Positions 51,371-59,684 are shown, numbered from the stretch's first letter. The stretch is 64,000 nucleotides of DNA from Clostridiales bacterium (GCA_004555915.1 SFJM01000006.1:25135-89134), one strand, 5' to 3'. Notes: generated by a model from the sequence alone, not told the origin. Numbers and translations: made by a program.

Positions 51371-52009
51371 ATGACAACCTCGACAATTTATACCATTGAA
51401 CGCGAGTTCGGTTCCGGCGGACATATTGTCGGCGAAAAACTGGCAAAGCTGCTGGATATTCCCTTTTACGATTCTCAGATTGTTGATATGGCGGCAAAGA
51501 ATGCCGGTGTCAGCCGAAAAATTTTTGAGGGCTTTGATGAAAAGCCTACCAACAGCTTCCTGTACTCTCTGGTTATGGGCAGCTATACCGCAGCTGGTTC
51601 CCTGACGCAGACCTCTGACCTGAACATGAGTGATAAGCTGTTTGTGGAAGAGGCAAAAATCATCCGCGAAGCAGCGGAAAAAGGCCCCTGTGTTGTGGTT
51701 GGCCGCTGTGGCAGCTATGTCCTGCGGGAACGACAGGATGTTGTCCGTGTGTTCTGTACTGCCGATATTGAGTTCCGCAAGCACCATGCTGTACATGACC
51801 TGGGACTGCCGGAACGCCGTATTGAGGATGCGGTTCTCAAACGGGATAAAAAGCGTGCCAGCTACTACAATTATTATACCGGCAAACGCTGGAGCGATGC
51901 TTCCAGCTATGACCTGTGTGTCTCCACCAGTACGGTGGGAATTGATGGCGCTGTGGAAACCGTCCTTGCCTTCGGCGAGCTGATGGAACGGCAGCGCATG
52001 GCCAAATAA
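51371..52009 (+). CDS. Cytidylate kinase-like family protein
   Basis: 212 residues from the ATG at 51371; the AAGGAAAGAG site upstream is rather far, and a GTG four codons earlier is possible. P-loop-like EREFGSGGHIVGEKLA at the N-terminus and VVVGRCGSYVLRER in the middle fit the cytidylate-kinase-like family seen in many Clostridia, distinct from true Cmk. Kinase activity on a nucleotide is inferred from fold only. A -10 TATACT lies at about 51294-51299. Monocistronic with a terminator after it. Confidence 0.85.
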   Translation: MTTSTIYTIEREFGSGGHIVGEKLAKLLDIPFYDSQIVDMAAKNAGVSRKIFEGFDEKPTNSFLYSLVMGSYTAAGSLTQTSDLNMSDKLFVEEAKIIREAAEKGPCVVVGRCGSYVLRERQDVVRVFCTADIEFRKHHAVHDLGLPERRIEDAVLKRDKKRASYYNYYTGKRWSDASSYDLCVSTSTVGIDGAVETVLAFGELMERQRMAK

Positions 52010-52030
52010 ACCAGATCATCCGGTTTCGTC

Positions 52031-52060
52031 AGGCTTCCTTTCGACAGGAAGCCTTTCGTT
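52031..52060 (+). terminator. Terminator of the cytidylate-kinase-like gene
   Basis: Perfect 9-bp stem AGGCTTCCT/AGGAAGCCT, 6-base loop, then TTCGTTTT. Confidence 0.8.
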
Positions 52061-52251
52061 TTGCCCGTTTCCATGCCGCCGGATACAAAGACCTCAAGGT
52101 TTTCTTAAAAAAAAGGAAAGAAATCGCTGAAAAACAGTGTATTTCTTATGAATCCTGCCCCTGTTATTTTATTAGAAGTTATGGTATACTGACTCGTATC
52201 GTGCACATGGACCTGTAAAATTTATATGTTCCCGGAAAGGAGAGATCTACT

Positions 52252-53106
52252 GTGCTGGAGGTCTGGATGGAATGTCTGACTGATGTTTTGAAAACCATTC
52301 CCATTTTGTTTATCGTTTATATTGTCATCTGCTGGATGGAAACCCGCATGGATGCCGTCACACGCATTGTTACCAGTACCGAACCGGTTGGCCCGATTAT
52401 CGGCGCACTGGTGGGTGCCATTCCCCAGTGTGGTTTTTCTGTGGGCTGCTCCGCCCTGTACTGCCGCGGCTTTCTTGCACCGGCTACCCTGATTGCCGTA
52501 TATCTGTCCACTTCCGATGAAGCCATCCCGGTCCTGTTGGCTGGTGGCGGAAGCTGGCAGATGATTGCGTTTCTCATCATCACAAAAATTATCATCGCAG
52601 TCGTTGCCGGATATCTGTTTTATTTCCTGTGGTTCCGCAAAAAATGGAACCCGGGTGAATGGCCGGATGATGAAATGGACATGGAGGAAGTCAATGCGGG
52701 CTGCTCCTGCTGCAACAGCCAGTCCTTAATTGGCGCCGCCATTTCCCGCACGGTGAATACCACGGTATTTTTGGTGTTTACCATGCTCATCCTCAATACC
52801 GTCATCTATTTTATCAGCGAGGACACGCTTGCCTCGATTCTGCTCAGCGGTTCGGTATTCCAGCCGGTACTGTGCGCCCTGATCGGACTGATCCCGGGCT
52901 GTGCGGTATCCGTCCTGCTCATTGAGCTGCTGACCGCCGGAACCATCAGCCTTGGCGGTGCCATTGCAGGGCTGTCTGCCGGTGCAGGCTTTGGCTTTAT
53001 CCTGCTGCTGCGTGAAGCACCCAACCGGAAAATCGCATGGCAGATTATCGGCTGTACCTATGTGGCAGCTGTCATTGCCGGCATTCTGGTGGATTTGATT
53101 GTTTAA
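52252..53106 (+). CDS. ArsP_2-type permease (putative manganese/arsenic transporter)
   Basis: 284 residues, start GTG at 52252 after AAAGGAG. Two inverted halves of about four helices each. The first carries GALVGAIPQCGFSVGCSALY and the second ALIGLIPGCAVSVLL, the repeated IPxC motif of this family. The hydrophilic centre has DDEMDMEEVNAGCSCCN, an acidic and Cys-rich loop able to bind metal. Relatives are annotated as putative manganese transporters or arsenic efflux proteins; substrate is not proven. The ABC-F gene follows after 30 bp. Confidence 0.8.
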   Translation: MLEVWMECLTDVLKTIPILFIVYIVICWMETRMDAVTRIVTSTEPVGPIIGALVGAIPQCGFSVGCSALYCRGFLAPATLIAVYLSTSDEAIPVLLAGGGSWQMIAFLIITKIIIAVVAGYLFYFLWFRKKWNPGEWPDDEMDMEEVNAGCSCCNSQSLIGAAISRTVNTTVFLVFTMLILNTVIYFISEDTLASILLSGSVFQPVLCALIGLIPGCAVSVLLIELLTAGTISLGGAIAGLSAGAGFGFILLLREAPNRKIAWQIIGCTYVAAVIAGILVDLIV

Positions 53107-53136
53107 TCCATATCTCTTACCTCTGGAGGATTTATT

Positions 53137-54729
53137 ATGCTTACTGTCAATCATCTGAGCATCAATTTTGACGGAGAAAATCTGTTCTCCGATGTCAATC
53201 TGAAATTTACCGAAGGCAACTGCTATGGTGTCATCGGTGCCAACGGTGCAGGCAAGTCCACCTTCCTGCGTATGCTGTCCGGCGATCTGGAGCCCTCTAC
53301 CGGCACCGTAGAGCTGGACCCCAAGCTGCGTATGTCTGTCCTGCGTCAGGACCACTTTGCCTTTGACAGCTTTACCGTTCTGGATACCATCATTCAGGGC
53401 AATCCCCGTCTGTATGAAATCATGCAGGAAAAGGAGGCTCTGTATGCCAAGGATCCGTTTACGGAAGAGGACGGCAACCGTGCCGCAGAGCTGGAAGCGG
53501 AATTTGCTGATCTGGACGGCTGGAATGCAGATACCGAAGCAGGCCGTCTGCTGCAGGGTCTGGGACTCAAGGCAGATGATATCCTGTACAGCGGTATGAA
53601 GTACCGTACTGACGCGGAAAAGGTTAAGATTCTGCTGGCACAGGCCCTGTTCGGCAAGCCGGATATCATGCTGCTGGACGAGCCGACCAACCATCTGGAC
53701 ATCCATTCCATCAGCTGGCTGGAGGATTTTCTGGCGGAATATGAAGGTACCGTCATCGTCGTATCCCATGACCGTCACTTCCTCAACAATGTCTGCACCC
53801 ATATCGTGGATATCGACTATGGCAAAGTCCGTCTGTATGTCGGTAACTATGAATTCTGGTATCAGTCCTCTCAGCTGGTACAGCGCACCCTGAATGACCA
53901 GAAGAAAAAGGCAGATGAAAAGATTAAGGAATTACAGGAATTTATCCGTCGTTTTTCTGCGAATAAATCCAAATCCAAGCAGGCAACCAGCCGTAAAAAG
54001 CTGATTGACAAGCTGACCGTTGACGAGCTGCCTGCTTCCTCCCGCCGGTATCCCTTTGTGGGCTTCCAGATGGACCGTGAACCGGGCAAGGATATTCTGG
54101 AGGTCAAGGGCATTTCCAAGACCATTGACGGGGAAAAGATTTTGAACAATGTTTCGTTCCGTGTGGCCCGCGGCGATAAGATTGCCTTTGTGGGCAAAAC
54201 CGAGCAGGCGGCTACCACGCTGTTCCAGATTCTTATGGGTGAAATGGAGCCGGATGAAGGCACCTTCAAATGGGGTGTTTCCACCAGCCAGTCCTATTTC
54301 CCCAAGGATAACTCGGAATTTTTCAACGGCCACACCGAAAGCATGCTGGACTGGCTTGCGCCCTATTCCCAGACCGATACGCTGGAAACCACCCTGCGTT
54401 CCTTCCTGGGCAAGATGCTGTTTTCCGGCAACGATGTTTATAAGCCGGTGAATGTCCTGTCCGGTGGTGAAAAGGTACGCTGTATGCTGGCACGCATGAT
54501 GCTGTTCGGCTCCAATGTGCTGGTAGTAGACCAGCCCACCAACCATCTGGATTTGGAATCCATCACAGCAGTCAACAACGGCCTGATCGACTTCAAGGGC
54601 AACGTGCTGTTCGCTTCCCATGACCATGAGTTTACACAGACCATTGCAAACCGTATCATTGAGATTAATGAAAACGGTGTCTGGGACAAGCAGTGCACCT
54701 ATGATGAGTATATTGAACTGCGCGGATAA
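53137..54729 (+). CDS. ABC-F family protein (YkpA/YbiT type) with altered second ATP site
   Basis: 530 residues, two ABC domains without membrane parts, as in ribosome-acting ABC-F proteins. NBD1: Walker A GANGAGKS (34-41), Walker B LLDEPTNHLD (E182). Its signature is degenerate (YSGMKYRTDAEKVKILLAQA), as in YbiT relatives. The linker (about 245-300) is the tRNA-contacting PtIM region. NBD2: the Walker A position reads VGKTEQAATT (352-361) with no Lys before Thr, the signature LSGGE (441-445) is intact, and the catalytic Glu of Walker B is Gln466 (VVDQPTNHLD). So the second site may bind but hardly hydrolyse ATP. GGAGG precedes the ATG. Confidence 0.92.
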   Translation: MLTVNHLSINFDGENLFSDVNLKFTEGNCYGVIGANGAGKSTFLRMLSGDLEPSTGTVELDPKLRMSVLRQDHFAFDSFTVLDTIIQGNPRLYEIMQEKEALYAKDPFTEEDGNRAAELEAEFADLDGWNADTEAGRLLQGLGLKADDILYSGMKYRTDAEKVKILLAQALFGKPDIMLLDEPTNHLDIHSISWLEDFLAEYEGTVIVVSHDRHFLNNVCTHIVDIDYGKVRLYVGNYEFWYQSSQLVQRTLNDQKKKADEKIKELQEFIRRFSANKSKSKQATSRKKLIDKLTVDELPASSRRYPFVGFQMDREPGKDILEVKGISKTIDGEKILNNVSFRVARGDKIAFVGKTEQAATTLFQILMGEMEPDEGTFKWGVSTSQSYFPKDNSEFFNGHTESMLDWLAPYSQTDTLETTLRSFLGKMLFSGNDVYKPVNVLSGGEKVRCMLARMMLFGSNVLVVDQPTNHLDLESITAVNNGLIDFKGNVLFASHDHEFTQTIANRIIEINENGVWDKQCTYDEYIELRG

Positions 54730-54739
54730 GATGTATAAG

Positions 54740-54776
54740 CAAAGTCTCCCTTCACACAGGAGGGAGGCTTTTTTCA
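54740..54776 (+). terminator. Terminator of the ABC-F gene
   Basis: AAAGTCTCCCT pairs with AGGGAGGCTTT and a T-run follows. Its arms resemble the interspersed repeat family. Confidence 0.8.
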
Positions 54777-54808
54777 AACCATGATGCAAAAAATTGAGGC
54801 GTATCAAA

Positions 54809-55693
54809 ATGCATACCAAAACCGTCAAACTCATCACCATCCTCGGCGTGGTGTCCATGTCCACCTCTGCCATTTTCGGACGCATGATGACAACCCCTGC
54901 TATCATCACCGCCATGTACCGCATGCTGGTCACGGCATTGCTGCTGCTCCCGATGGTACTGCTGAAACACCGGCAGGAGCTGCTGCACATCCGGAAGAAA
55001 AACCTGCTGTTATGCCTGCTCTGCGGTGTGATTCTCGGCATTCACTTTACCGCCTATATGGAATCCGTCCAATATACCCGCATTGCCTCCAGTACGGTAC
55101 TGGTGGATACGGAGGTATTATTTGTTGCCCTGGCGCTGCTGTTCCTGTTTCATGAGAAGATTCCAAAGGCAGGGCTCATCGGCATTGCCGTAACGCTTGC
55201 CGGCAGTATCATCATTGCGCTGGGCGATACCAGTGGTGGTTCCAATATCCTGTATGGTGACCTGATGGCATTGCTGGGTGCGGTGTGCTCTGCCGCCTAT
55301 ACCCTGATTGGACGCAACCAGCGGCAATACCTGTCCACCACGGTATACACATTTCTGGTGTACAGCTCCGCTGCCGTGACACTGTTCCTCGGCGCACTGT
55401 TCAGCGGACAGCCCATGACCGGTTATGCGCCCATCAATTTTGTCTACATTCTGGCGATGGCGGTATTCTGTACCCTGCTGGGACACAGCATTTTCAGCTG
55501 GGGCTTAAAATACATCAGTGCGGCCTTTATTTCCATGTCCAAGCTGGGCGAGCCGGTATTTGCCACCATCATGGCAGTTTTCCTGTTTTCCGAAATCCCA
55601 CAGGTCAACCAGGTGGTTGGCGGCCTGATTGTCATTGCCGGCATTGCCATGTATCTGTTTACAAAGGAATCTGCCCCATCCGCAAAGCATTAA
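54809..55693 (+). CDS. EamA/DMT family transporter
   Basis: 294 residues from the ATG at 54809. Ten membrane helices in two EamA repeats: first half with IITAMYRMLVTALLLLP and the conserved ALxY-type ESVQYTRIASSTVLVDTEVL, second with GDLMALLGAVCSAAYTLIGR and LGEPVFATIMAVFLFSE. A drug/metabolite exporter of unknown substrate. VanZ follows after 25 bp. Confidence 0.92.
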   Translation: MHTKTVKLITILGVVSMSTSAIFGRMMTTPAIITAMYRMLVTALLLLPMVLLKHRQELLHIRKKNLLLCLLCGVILGIHFTAYMESVQYTRIASSTVLVDTEVLFVALALLFLFHEKIPKAGLIGIAVTLAGSIIIALGDTSGGSNILYGDLMALLGAVCSAAYTLIGRNQRQYLSTTVYTFLVYSSAAVTLFLGALFSGQPMTGYAPINFVYILAMAVFCTLLGHSIFSWGLKYISAAFISMSKLGEPVFATIMAVFLFSEIPQVNQVVGGLIVIAGIAMYLFTKESAPSAKH

Positions 55694-55718
55694 AGCCTGT
55701 CAGAAAGAAGGAATCCCT

Positions 55719-56174
55719 ATGACGCAGCACTCTCCCAGGCATAAGGCTGCCATTGCCATCAATGTCCTGATTCTTCTGGCCATTCTCGCCTTTATTTTCG
55801 GGCATTCCACAGCAGACCAGGCGGCCTCCTCCGCCGAAAGCATGCAGCTGCTCTCCCTCCTGTCTGGTCTGTTCCAGGGGCTTACTGAGCATATACTGCG
55901 CAAGCTGGCGCATTTTTGTGAATTTGCGGCGCTTGGATTTTTTACCGCCCATTTAAGCCGTGTCTGCCGGAAGCTGTCTGTCCATACCGTATTCCATAGC
56001 CTGTTGTTTGGCCTGCTGTGTGCCCTGACCGATGAAAGCATCCAGTTGCTCAATGACCGCAGTGCACAGGTCACAGATGTGTGGATTGATTTTTCCGGTG
56101 TCTGCTGCGGCATACTGTTCTTCCTGCTGCTGTTGGTTATCCACAGGCTGTGGAGAAAACATGGGATAACATAA
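55719..56174 (+). CDS. VanZ family membrane protein
   Basis: 151 residues from the ATG at 55719, with AAGAAGGAA upstream. Four membrane helices. The family signatures are FIFGHSTADQAASS, LRKLAHFCEFAALGFF and ALTDESIQLLNDRSAQVTDVWIDFSG. VanZ proteins give low-level teicoplanin or lipoglycopeptide resistance in some hosts, but most homologues are uncharacterised. Probably in one transcript with the EamA transporter. Confidence 0.93.
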   Translation: MTQHSPRHKAAIAINVLILLAILAFIFGHSTADQAASSAESMQLLSLLSGLFQGLTEHILRKLAHFCEFAALGFFTAHLSRVCRKLSVHTVFHSLLFGLLCALTDESIQLLNDRSAQVTDVWIDFSGVCCGILFFLLLLVIHRLWRKHGIT

Positions 56175-56179
56175 AAAAT

Positions 56180-56206
56180 AACCGGATGGAATGGTTCCAT
56201 CCGGTT
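56180..56206. terminator. Terminator after vanZ, shared by the convergent gene
   Basis: Perfect 12-bp arms AACCGGATGGAA/TTCCATCCGGTT around TGG, with T-rich flanks on both strands. Confidence 0.88.
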
Positions 56207-56213
56207 TTCTGTT

Positions 56214-56657
56214 TCAAATTGGTTTCTCGGGGAAAGTGCCACTGGTCTGATACTGTGCATACGCTGCATCCAGCTTACGATACCGTGTAAATGCAATCGC
56301 ACTGCAAATCAGCGGGATGATACCGGTGGCGCTGCCGCCCCCTGCTATGCTCAGGACACAGCCGAGAATCATCAGGATCATGGTCACCAGAAAAACGGTT
56401 TTCCCCGGCTTTTTCAGAATAACAACACCAAGTGCACCCATCAGGATCACATCAATGATGGACGCGATACTGCCCAGAAATACCAGTACCAATGCCAGTG
56501 CCGCACTGATAAACATCAGAATCCAGCAGGCTTTGACATACCCTTTGGTACTTTTAGAACTGTACTGCTGATAAAACTGTTCCTGTGTCAACAGCTGTCC
56601 ATATGGATTTCCTGCCGGATTACCCATATAGTTCTGGTTCATGTTTTCATTTTGCAT
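56214..56657 (-). CDS. Hypothetical four-helix membrane protein
   Basis: 147 residues not assigned to a family. The N-terminal about 38 residues are polar, rich in Asn, Gln, Gly and Tyr. Four membrane helices follow (about 43-63, 66-80, 87-105, 108-124), then a polar end (RYRKLDAAYAQYQTSG). A GGGG site precedes the start. Convergent with vanZ. No function is suggested by neighbours. Confidence 0.65.
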   Translation of the reverse strand: MQNENMNQNYMGNPAGNPYGQLLTQEQFYQQYSSKSTKGYVKACWILMFISAALALVLVFLGSIASIIDVILMGALGVVILKKPGKTVFLVTMILMILGCVLSIAGGGSATGIIPLICSAIAFTRYRKLDAAYAQYQTSGTFPEKPI

Positions 56658-56770
56658 TTCTTTTTTCCCCTTTTCTGTGAAAAATGCCGCTTCATTGCAG
56701 CAAAATGTATTTCCTTAATTCTACCATATTTCTCCATCTGCTGCAATCCCTCTCCCTTCCGCCGGAAGCA

Positions 56771-56799
56771 TTGACATTCCCCGCAAAATCTGATACCCT
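56771..56799 (+). promoter_or_regulatory. Promoter of the 54-aa membrane protein gene
   Basis: TTGACA (56771-56776), 17 bp, TACCCT (56794-56799). Confidence 0.5.
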
Positions 56800-56846
56800 T
56801 TTTTTATTGTACCAAGAGAAAACAAGGAAAACGGAGGTAATCCACC

Positions 56847-57011
56847 ATGGGCAGACCAGTGAAAAAAGTACATAAGAGCCAGCAGCAGCGGAAAAAGGAA
56901 GCGGAAGTACGCCGTGCGGAACGCCAGAAAAAGGAAGACCGCCTCACCTATATTATGCTTGGTGTGGTTGCTGTTGTCTTTGTTGTCATCGCGGCAGTTC
57001 TCGTATTCTGA
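56847..57011 (+). CDS. Small (54-aa) membrane protein with basic N-terminus
   Basis: 54 codons with GGAGG upstream, its own promoter and a terminator after it. Residues 1-33 are strongly charged (KKVHKSQQQRKKEAEVRRA, then ERQKKEDR) and could form a helix. Residues 34-54 form one membrane helix ending at the C-terminus. A tail-anchored topology with the basic part inside follows from the positive-inside rule. No family recognised. Confidence 0.65.
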   Translation: MGRPVKKVHKSQQQRKKEAEVRRAERQKKEDRLTYIMLGVVAVVFVVIAAVLVF

Positions 57012-57025
57012 GTATCGGCGTATTG

Positions 57026-57048
57026 CCCTGTGAAAACAGGGAATTTTT
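57026..57048 (+). terminator. Terminator after the 54-aa protein gene
   Basis: CCCTGT-GAAA-ACAGGG, a 6-bp stem with a GNRA loop, followed by AATTTTT. Confidence 0.65.
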
Positions 57049-57058
57049 CCGACAGTAA

Positions 57059-57087
57059 TTGACATCTGTCGTATCATACGGTACGAT
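57059..57087 (+). promoter_or_regulatory. mscL promoter
   Basis: Consensus TTGACA (57059-57064), 17 bp, TACGAT (57082-57087). Confidence 0.6.
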
Positions 57088-57130
57088 AGAGCCAGCATCC
57101 CCCCCAACTACTGTAAGAGGAGACTGAAAA

Positions 57131-57550
57131 ATGAAAAAACTGATTGAAGAATTCAAGGCATTTGCCCTGCGCGGGAATGTCATTGACCTGGCAGTTGGTG
57201 TTATCATCGGCGCTGCGTTCCAGAACATTGTCACCTCCCTGACGGATGACATCATTTCCCCGCTGATCGGTCTGGTTGCAAAGACCGATTTTAAGGATCT
57301 GGCATTGTCCGTGTTTGGTGTCAACATCAAGTACGGTTCCTTTATCACAGCCGTGATTAACTTCCTGATTATGGCAATCGTACTGTTTACATTGATTAAG
57401 ATCATGAACAAGGCAGCAAGCCTGGGAAGTCGTCCGGAAGCGCCGGAAGCGCCCACTACCAAGACCTGCCCGTTCTGTAAGTCGGAAATTGCCATCGAAG
57501 CAACCCGCTGCCCGCACTGCACCTCTCAGCTGGAGGAAGCTGCGGAATAA
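57131..57550 (+). CDS. mscL: Large-conductance mechanosensitive channel with C-terminal zinc ribbon
   Basis: 139 residues. MscL core: amphipathic N-terminus (KKLIEEFKAFALRGNVIDLAVG), pore helix with GVIIGAAFQNIVTSLTDDI, then the second helix (about 75-97). After a short Pro/Glu linker comes a zinc-ribbon-like end, CPFCKSEIAIEATRCPHC (residues about 113-130), in place of the plain C-terminal helix bundle. The channel releases osmolytes on hypo-osmotic shock. The ribbon faces the cytoplasm and may gate or scaffold. Confidence 0.95.
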   Translation: MKKLIEEFKAFALRGNVIDLAVGVIIGAAFQNIVTSLTDDIISPLIGLVAKTDFKDLALSVFGVNIKYGSFITAVINFLIMAIVLFTLIKIMNKAASLGSRPEAPEAPTTKTCPFCKSEIAIEATRCPHCTSQLEEAAE

Positions 57551-57570
57551 ACACAACTATATCATCCATA

Positions 57571-57600
57571 AAAGTGCTGTCATAACGACGGCACTTTTTC
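57571..57600 (+). terminator. Terminator of mscL
   Basis: AAAGTGC-GTC pairs with GAC-GGCACTTT (one wobble), followed by a T-run. Confidence 0.75.
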
Positions 57601-57669
57601 TTTGCGCAAATATGCTTGTGAAGGGTATCGAAGTTCCCTGTGATTTTTTTGTGAATTTACACAAATATT

Positions 57670-57698
57670 TTGCAGTACTGTCCAAATAATGCTATAAT
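57670..57698 (+). promoter_or_regulatory. Promoter of the RCC1-repeat gene
   Basis: TTGCAG (57670-57675), 17 bp, TATAAT (57693-57698). Confidence 0.65.
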
Positions 57699-57807
57699 AA
57701 TCACGGAAGTGCTGTATTCTGCCGAAAACACCGGCTGAAGCAGCAAAATGAACCGGAACAGGATGCAGGTAGGACATCATCTCCGGAAAAAGTGAGGAAT
57801 ACAATCC

Positions 57808-59055
57808 ATGTCAAGAGAAAGAAATCGTGCCATTGCCGTGATGCTCGGCGCTACGGTTGCCATTGTGGTGTTTGCCGTCGCAATGTTTGTCGGCCTGAGC
57901 AAAAACGGTTCCACAGAAAAAATGACAGCTGATGATATGGCTGTTGGGGAAGACCATATGCTGGCAATTGATGCAGGCGGGAATGTCTATGCCTGGGGCC
58001 ACAATATCAAGGGTGAGCTGGGCGATGTGACCTGTGACAACAAATCCGCACCGGTGCGGATCGAAGTACCGGGTACAGCCGTACAGGTGGAAGCCGGCAA
58101 TGAGCTGTCCTTTGCCCGCTGTAAAAACGGCAACCTGTATGCCTGGGGTGACAATTCCAGCTATCAGATGGGTGACGGTATGAACATCAGCCGGATGGAA
58201 CCGGAAAAAATGATGGAAAATGTGGCCATGGTCGCAGCAGGCTCCTATCATGCCATGGCAATTGATAAAGACGGTGCACTGTATGTCTGGGGCAGAAATA
58301 AAAATGGTGCACTGGGTGTTGCTGACAGTGCATGTGACCAGACCGATGAAAATGGTTATCCCTGTATGTCCCTCCCCTATAAGCTGATGGAGGATGTGGT
58401 CTATATTGATGCCGGTGAGGATTATTCCATGGCAATTACGTCAGACGGTACCCTGTATGCATGGGGCTACAACGGAGACTGCCAGCTGGGCATTGAAACG
58501 GCGGACAGTGTCAATGACAATGGGGATGCTTACCAGTCCAAACCGGCAAAGGTCATGGAAGGCGTGAGCAAGGTTGCCTGCGGCAGCAAGTATATGGCCT
58601 TTGCCCTGACCGAATCCGGCGAGCTGTATGCATGGGGCAATGCAAGTGTCGGTTCCCTTGGTACCGAAAAAATTGACGATCCTGAAAGCCAGGTACAGGT
58701 AAAGCCATTGAAGGTCATGGATGAGGTACAGGATATTGCGGCAGGCAGCGCACATGCTGTGGCACTGAAAACCGATGATACCGCCTATACCTGGGGTGTC
58801 AACAACTATTGCCAGCTGGGTATGAAATATGGCAACAATACCTACCAGATCGGTGAGGAAACCATTTATTATCAGGCCAAGCCGAGAAAGCTGGCAAAGA
58901 ACGTGGAAGCCATTGATGCAGGCGGCTTCAATACCATCTATCGTTCCTCGGATGGTGTCCTGCGTTCCGTCGGCTGCAACCTGTATGGCCAGCTGGGTAT
59001 TGGTTCACAAGAGGATTCCGTCAAGACTCCCACCGCAGTTTATCTGAAGAAATAA
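57808..59055 (+). CDS. Membrane-anchored RCC1-repeat (beta-propeller) protein
   Basis: 415 residues. A basic start and one membrane helix (about 8-30) are followed by about seven RCC1-type repeats of 45-60 residues, recognised by the recurring LYAWG and QLG motifs (for example NVYAWGHN, LYAWGDN, LYVWGRN, LYAWGYN, AYTWGVN). These should build a beta-propeller outside the cell. Its partner or ligand is unknown; bacterial RCC1 proteins are mostly uncharacterised. The start at 57808 follows AAGTGAGGA. A perfect-palindrome terminator follows. Confidence 0.87.
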   Translation: MSRERNRAIAVMLGATVAIVVFAVAMFVGLSKNGSTEKMTADDMAVGEDHMLAIDAGGNVYAWGHNIKGELGDVTCDNKSAPVRIEVPGTAVQVEAGNELSFARCKNGNLYAWGDNSSYQMGDGMNISRMEPEKMMENVAMVAAGSYHAMAIDKDGALYVWGRNKNGALGVADSACDQTDENGYPCMSLPYKLMEDVVYIDAGEDYSMAITSDGTLYAWGYNGDCQLGIETADSVNDNGDAYQSKPAKVMEGVSKVACGSKYMAFALTESGELYAWGNASVGSLGTEKIDDPESQVQVKPLKVMDEVQDIAAGSAHAVALKTDDTAYTWGVNNYCQLGMKYGNNTYQIGEETIYYQAKPRKLAKNVEAIDAGGFNTIYRSSDGVLRSVGCNLYGQLGIGSQEDSVKTPTAVYLKK

Positions 59056-59082
59056 AAAAAGAAGATCCGATATCAGATCAAG

Positions 59083-59110
59083 GCCTCCGGCAGCTGCCGG
59101 AGGCTTTTTG
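59083..59110 (+). terminator. Terminator of the RCC1 gene
   Basis: 22-bp perfect palindrome GCCTCCGGCAG/CTGCCGGAGGC followed by TTTTT. Confidence 0.88.
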
Positions 59111-59325
59111 ACTGCCCGATAAAGAACGCTGTTACAGAAACTACAGGAACTTCACCATTCCGCGCCAAAATAAAACCAGCATATTCACATATCATTCCGT
59201 CAAAATCCTGCCAGAATCCGTCGATTTTCCTCCTGCCAAACCATAACAGCAAGAAAACAAAAAAAAGCGGAGCATTCTCCCAAAAACGCCGGAAAAAAAG
59301 CCGTTTGTTTCGCAACATAGTGGAA

Positions 59326-59352
59326 GCAAATTTGCAACCTTCTGATTATAAT
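59326..59352 (+). promoter_or_regulatory. Promoter of the micropeptide cluster with palindromic site
   Basis: A consensus TATAAT (59347-59352) has no good -35. Instead the perfect palindrome GCAAATTTGC (59326-59335) covers that position, as an activator or repressor site would. The first peptide start is 80 bp downstream. No other gene is credible in 59111-59431. Confidence 0.45.
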
Positions 59353-59431
59353 AAAGCCATAAAAACAAAGAGGAAACCGCAAAAGGTTCCCATAACACCA
59401 ACAGCGAACAGATACGAAACGAGGGATTCAG

Positions 59432-59548
59432 ATGACTGCTGTTATGACACTTCTAATGATGATTTTACCCTGTGTCGGCATGATTCCGGCACATAGCGCC
59501 GCCCGATTATCCTGTTGCGAGGACGAATTCGACTATCTGACATTTTGA
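59432..59548 (+). CDS. Micropeptide 1 of tandem cluster (38 aa)
   Basis: A 38-codon frame with GAGGG seven bases before the ATG. It has a hydrophobic N-terminal half (MTAVMTLLMMILPCVGMIPA), then HSAARLSCCEDEFDYLTF. It is the most divergent of four tandem paralogues but shares the T-A-x-x-x-L-P-x-x-x-x-x-P frame and a C-terminal acidic-aromatic end. Two adjacent cysteines are unique to it. Function unknown; exported or membrane peptide inferred. Confidence 0.5.
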   Translation: MTAVMTLLMMILPCVGMIPAHSAARLSCCEDEFDYLTF

Positions 59549-59570
59549 TATATTAAGAAATGAGGAACTT

Positions 59571-59684
59571 ATGATGACAATTGCTATGACTGCACTGCTG
59601 ATTGTACTGCCGGTTCTCGGCGTTATCCCGGTTCATATGGCAAACACCCTGCCGGCTCCGGAAGAAGTTTATGACATGAGATAA
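59571..59684 (+). CDS. Micropeptide 2 of tandem cluster (37 aa)
   Basis: 37 codons with GAGGAACTT before the ATG, 22 bp after micropeptide 1. The sequence is MMTIAMTALLIVLPVLGVIP followed by VHMANTLPAPEEVYDMR. Residues 3-20 are hydrophobic without a positive charge at the N-terminus. A cut after VHMA would release NTLPAPEEVYDMR (inference). It is nearly identical to micropeptide 3: six base differences in 111, four of them synonymous, which argues for selection on the protein. Confidence 0.65.
   Translation: MMTIAMTALLIVLPVLGVIPVHMANTLPAPEEVYDMR

Noticed and set aside
59073..59401. Minus-strand frames of 60-81 codons between the RCC1 gene and micropeptides
   Set aside because: No ribosome-binding site; they overlap the promoter and palindrome of the micropeptide cluster.
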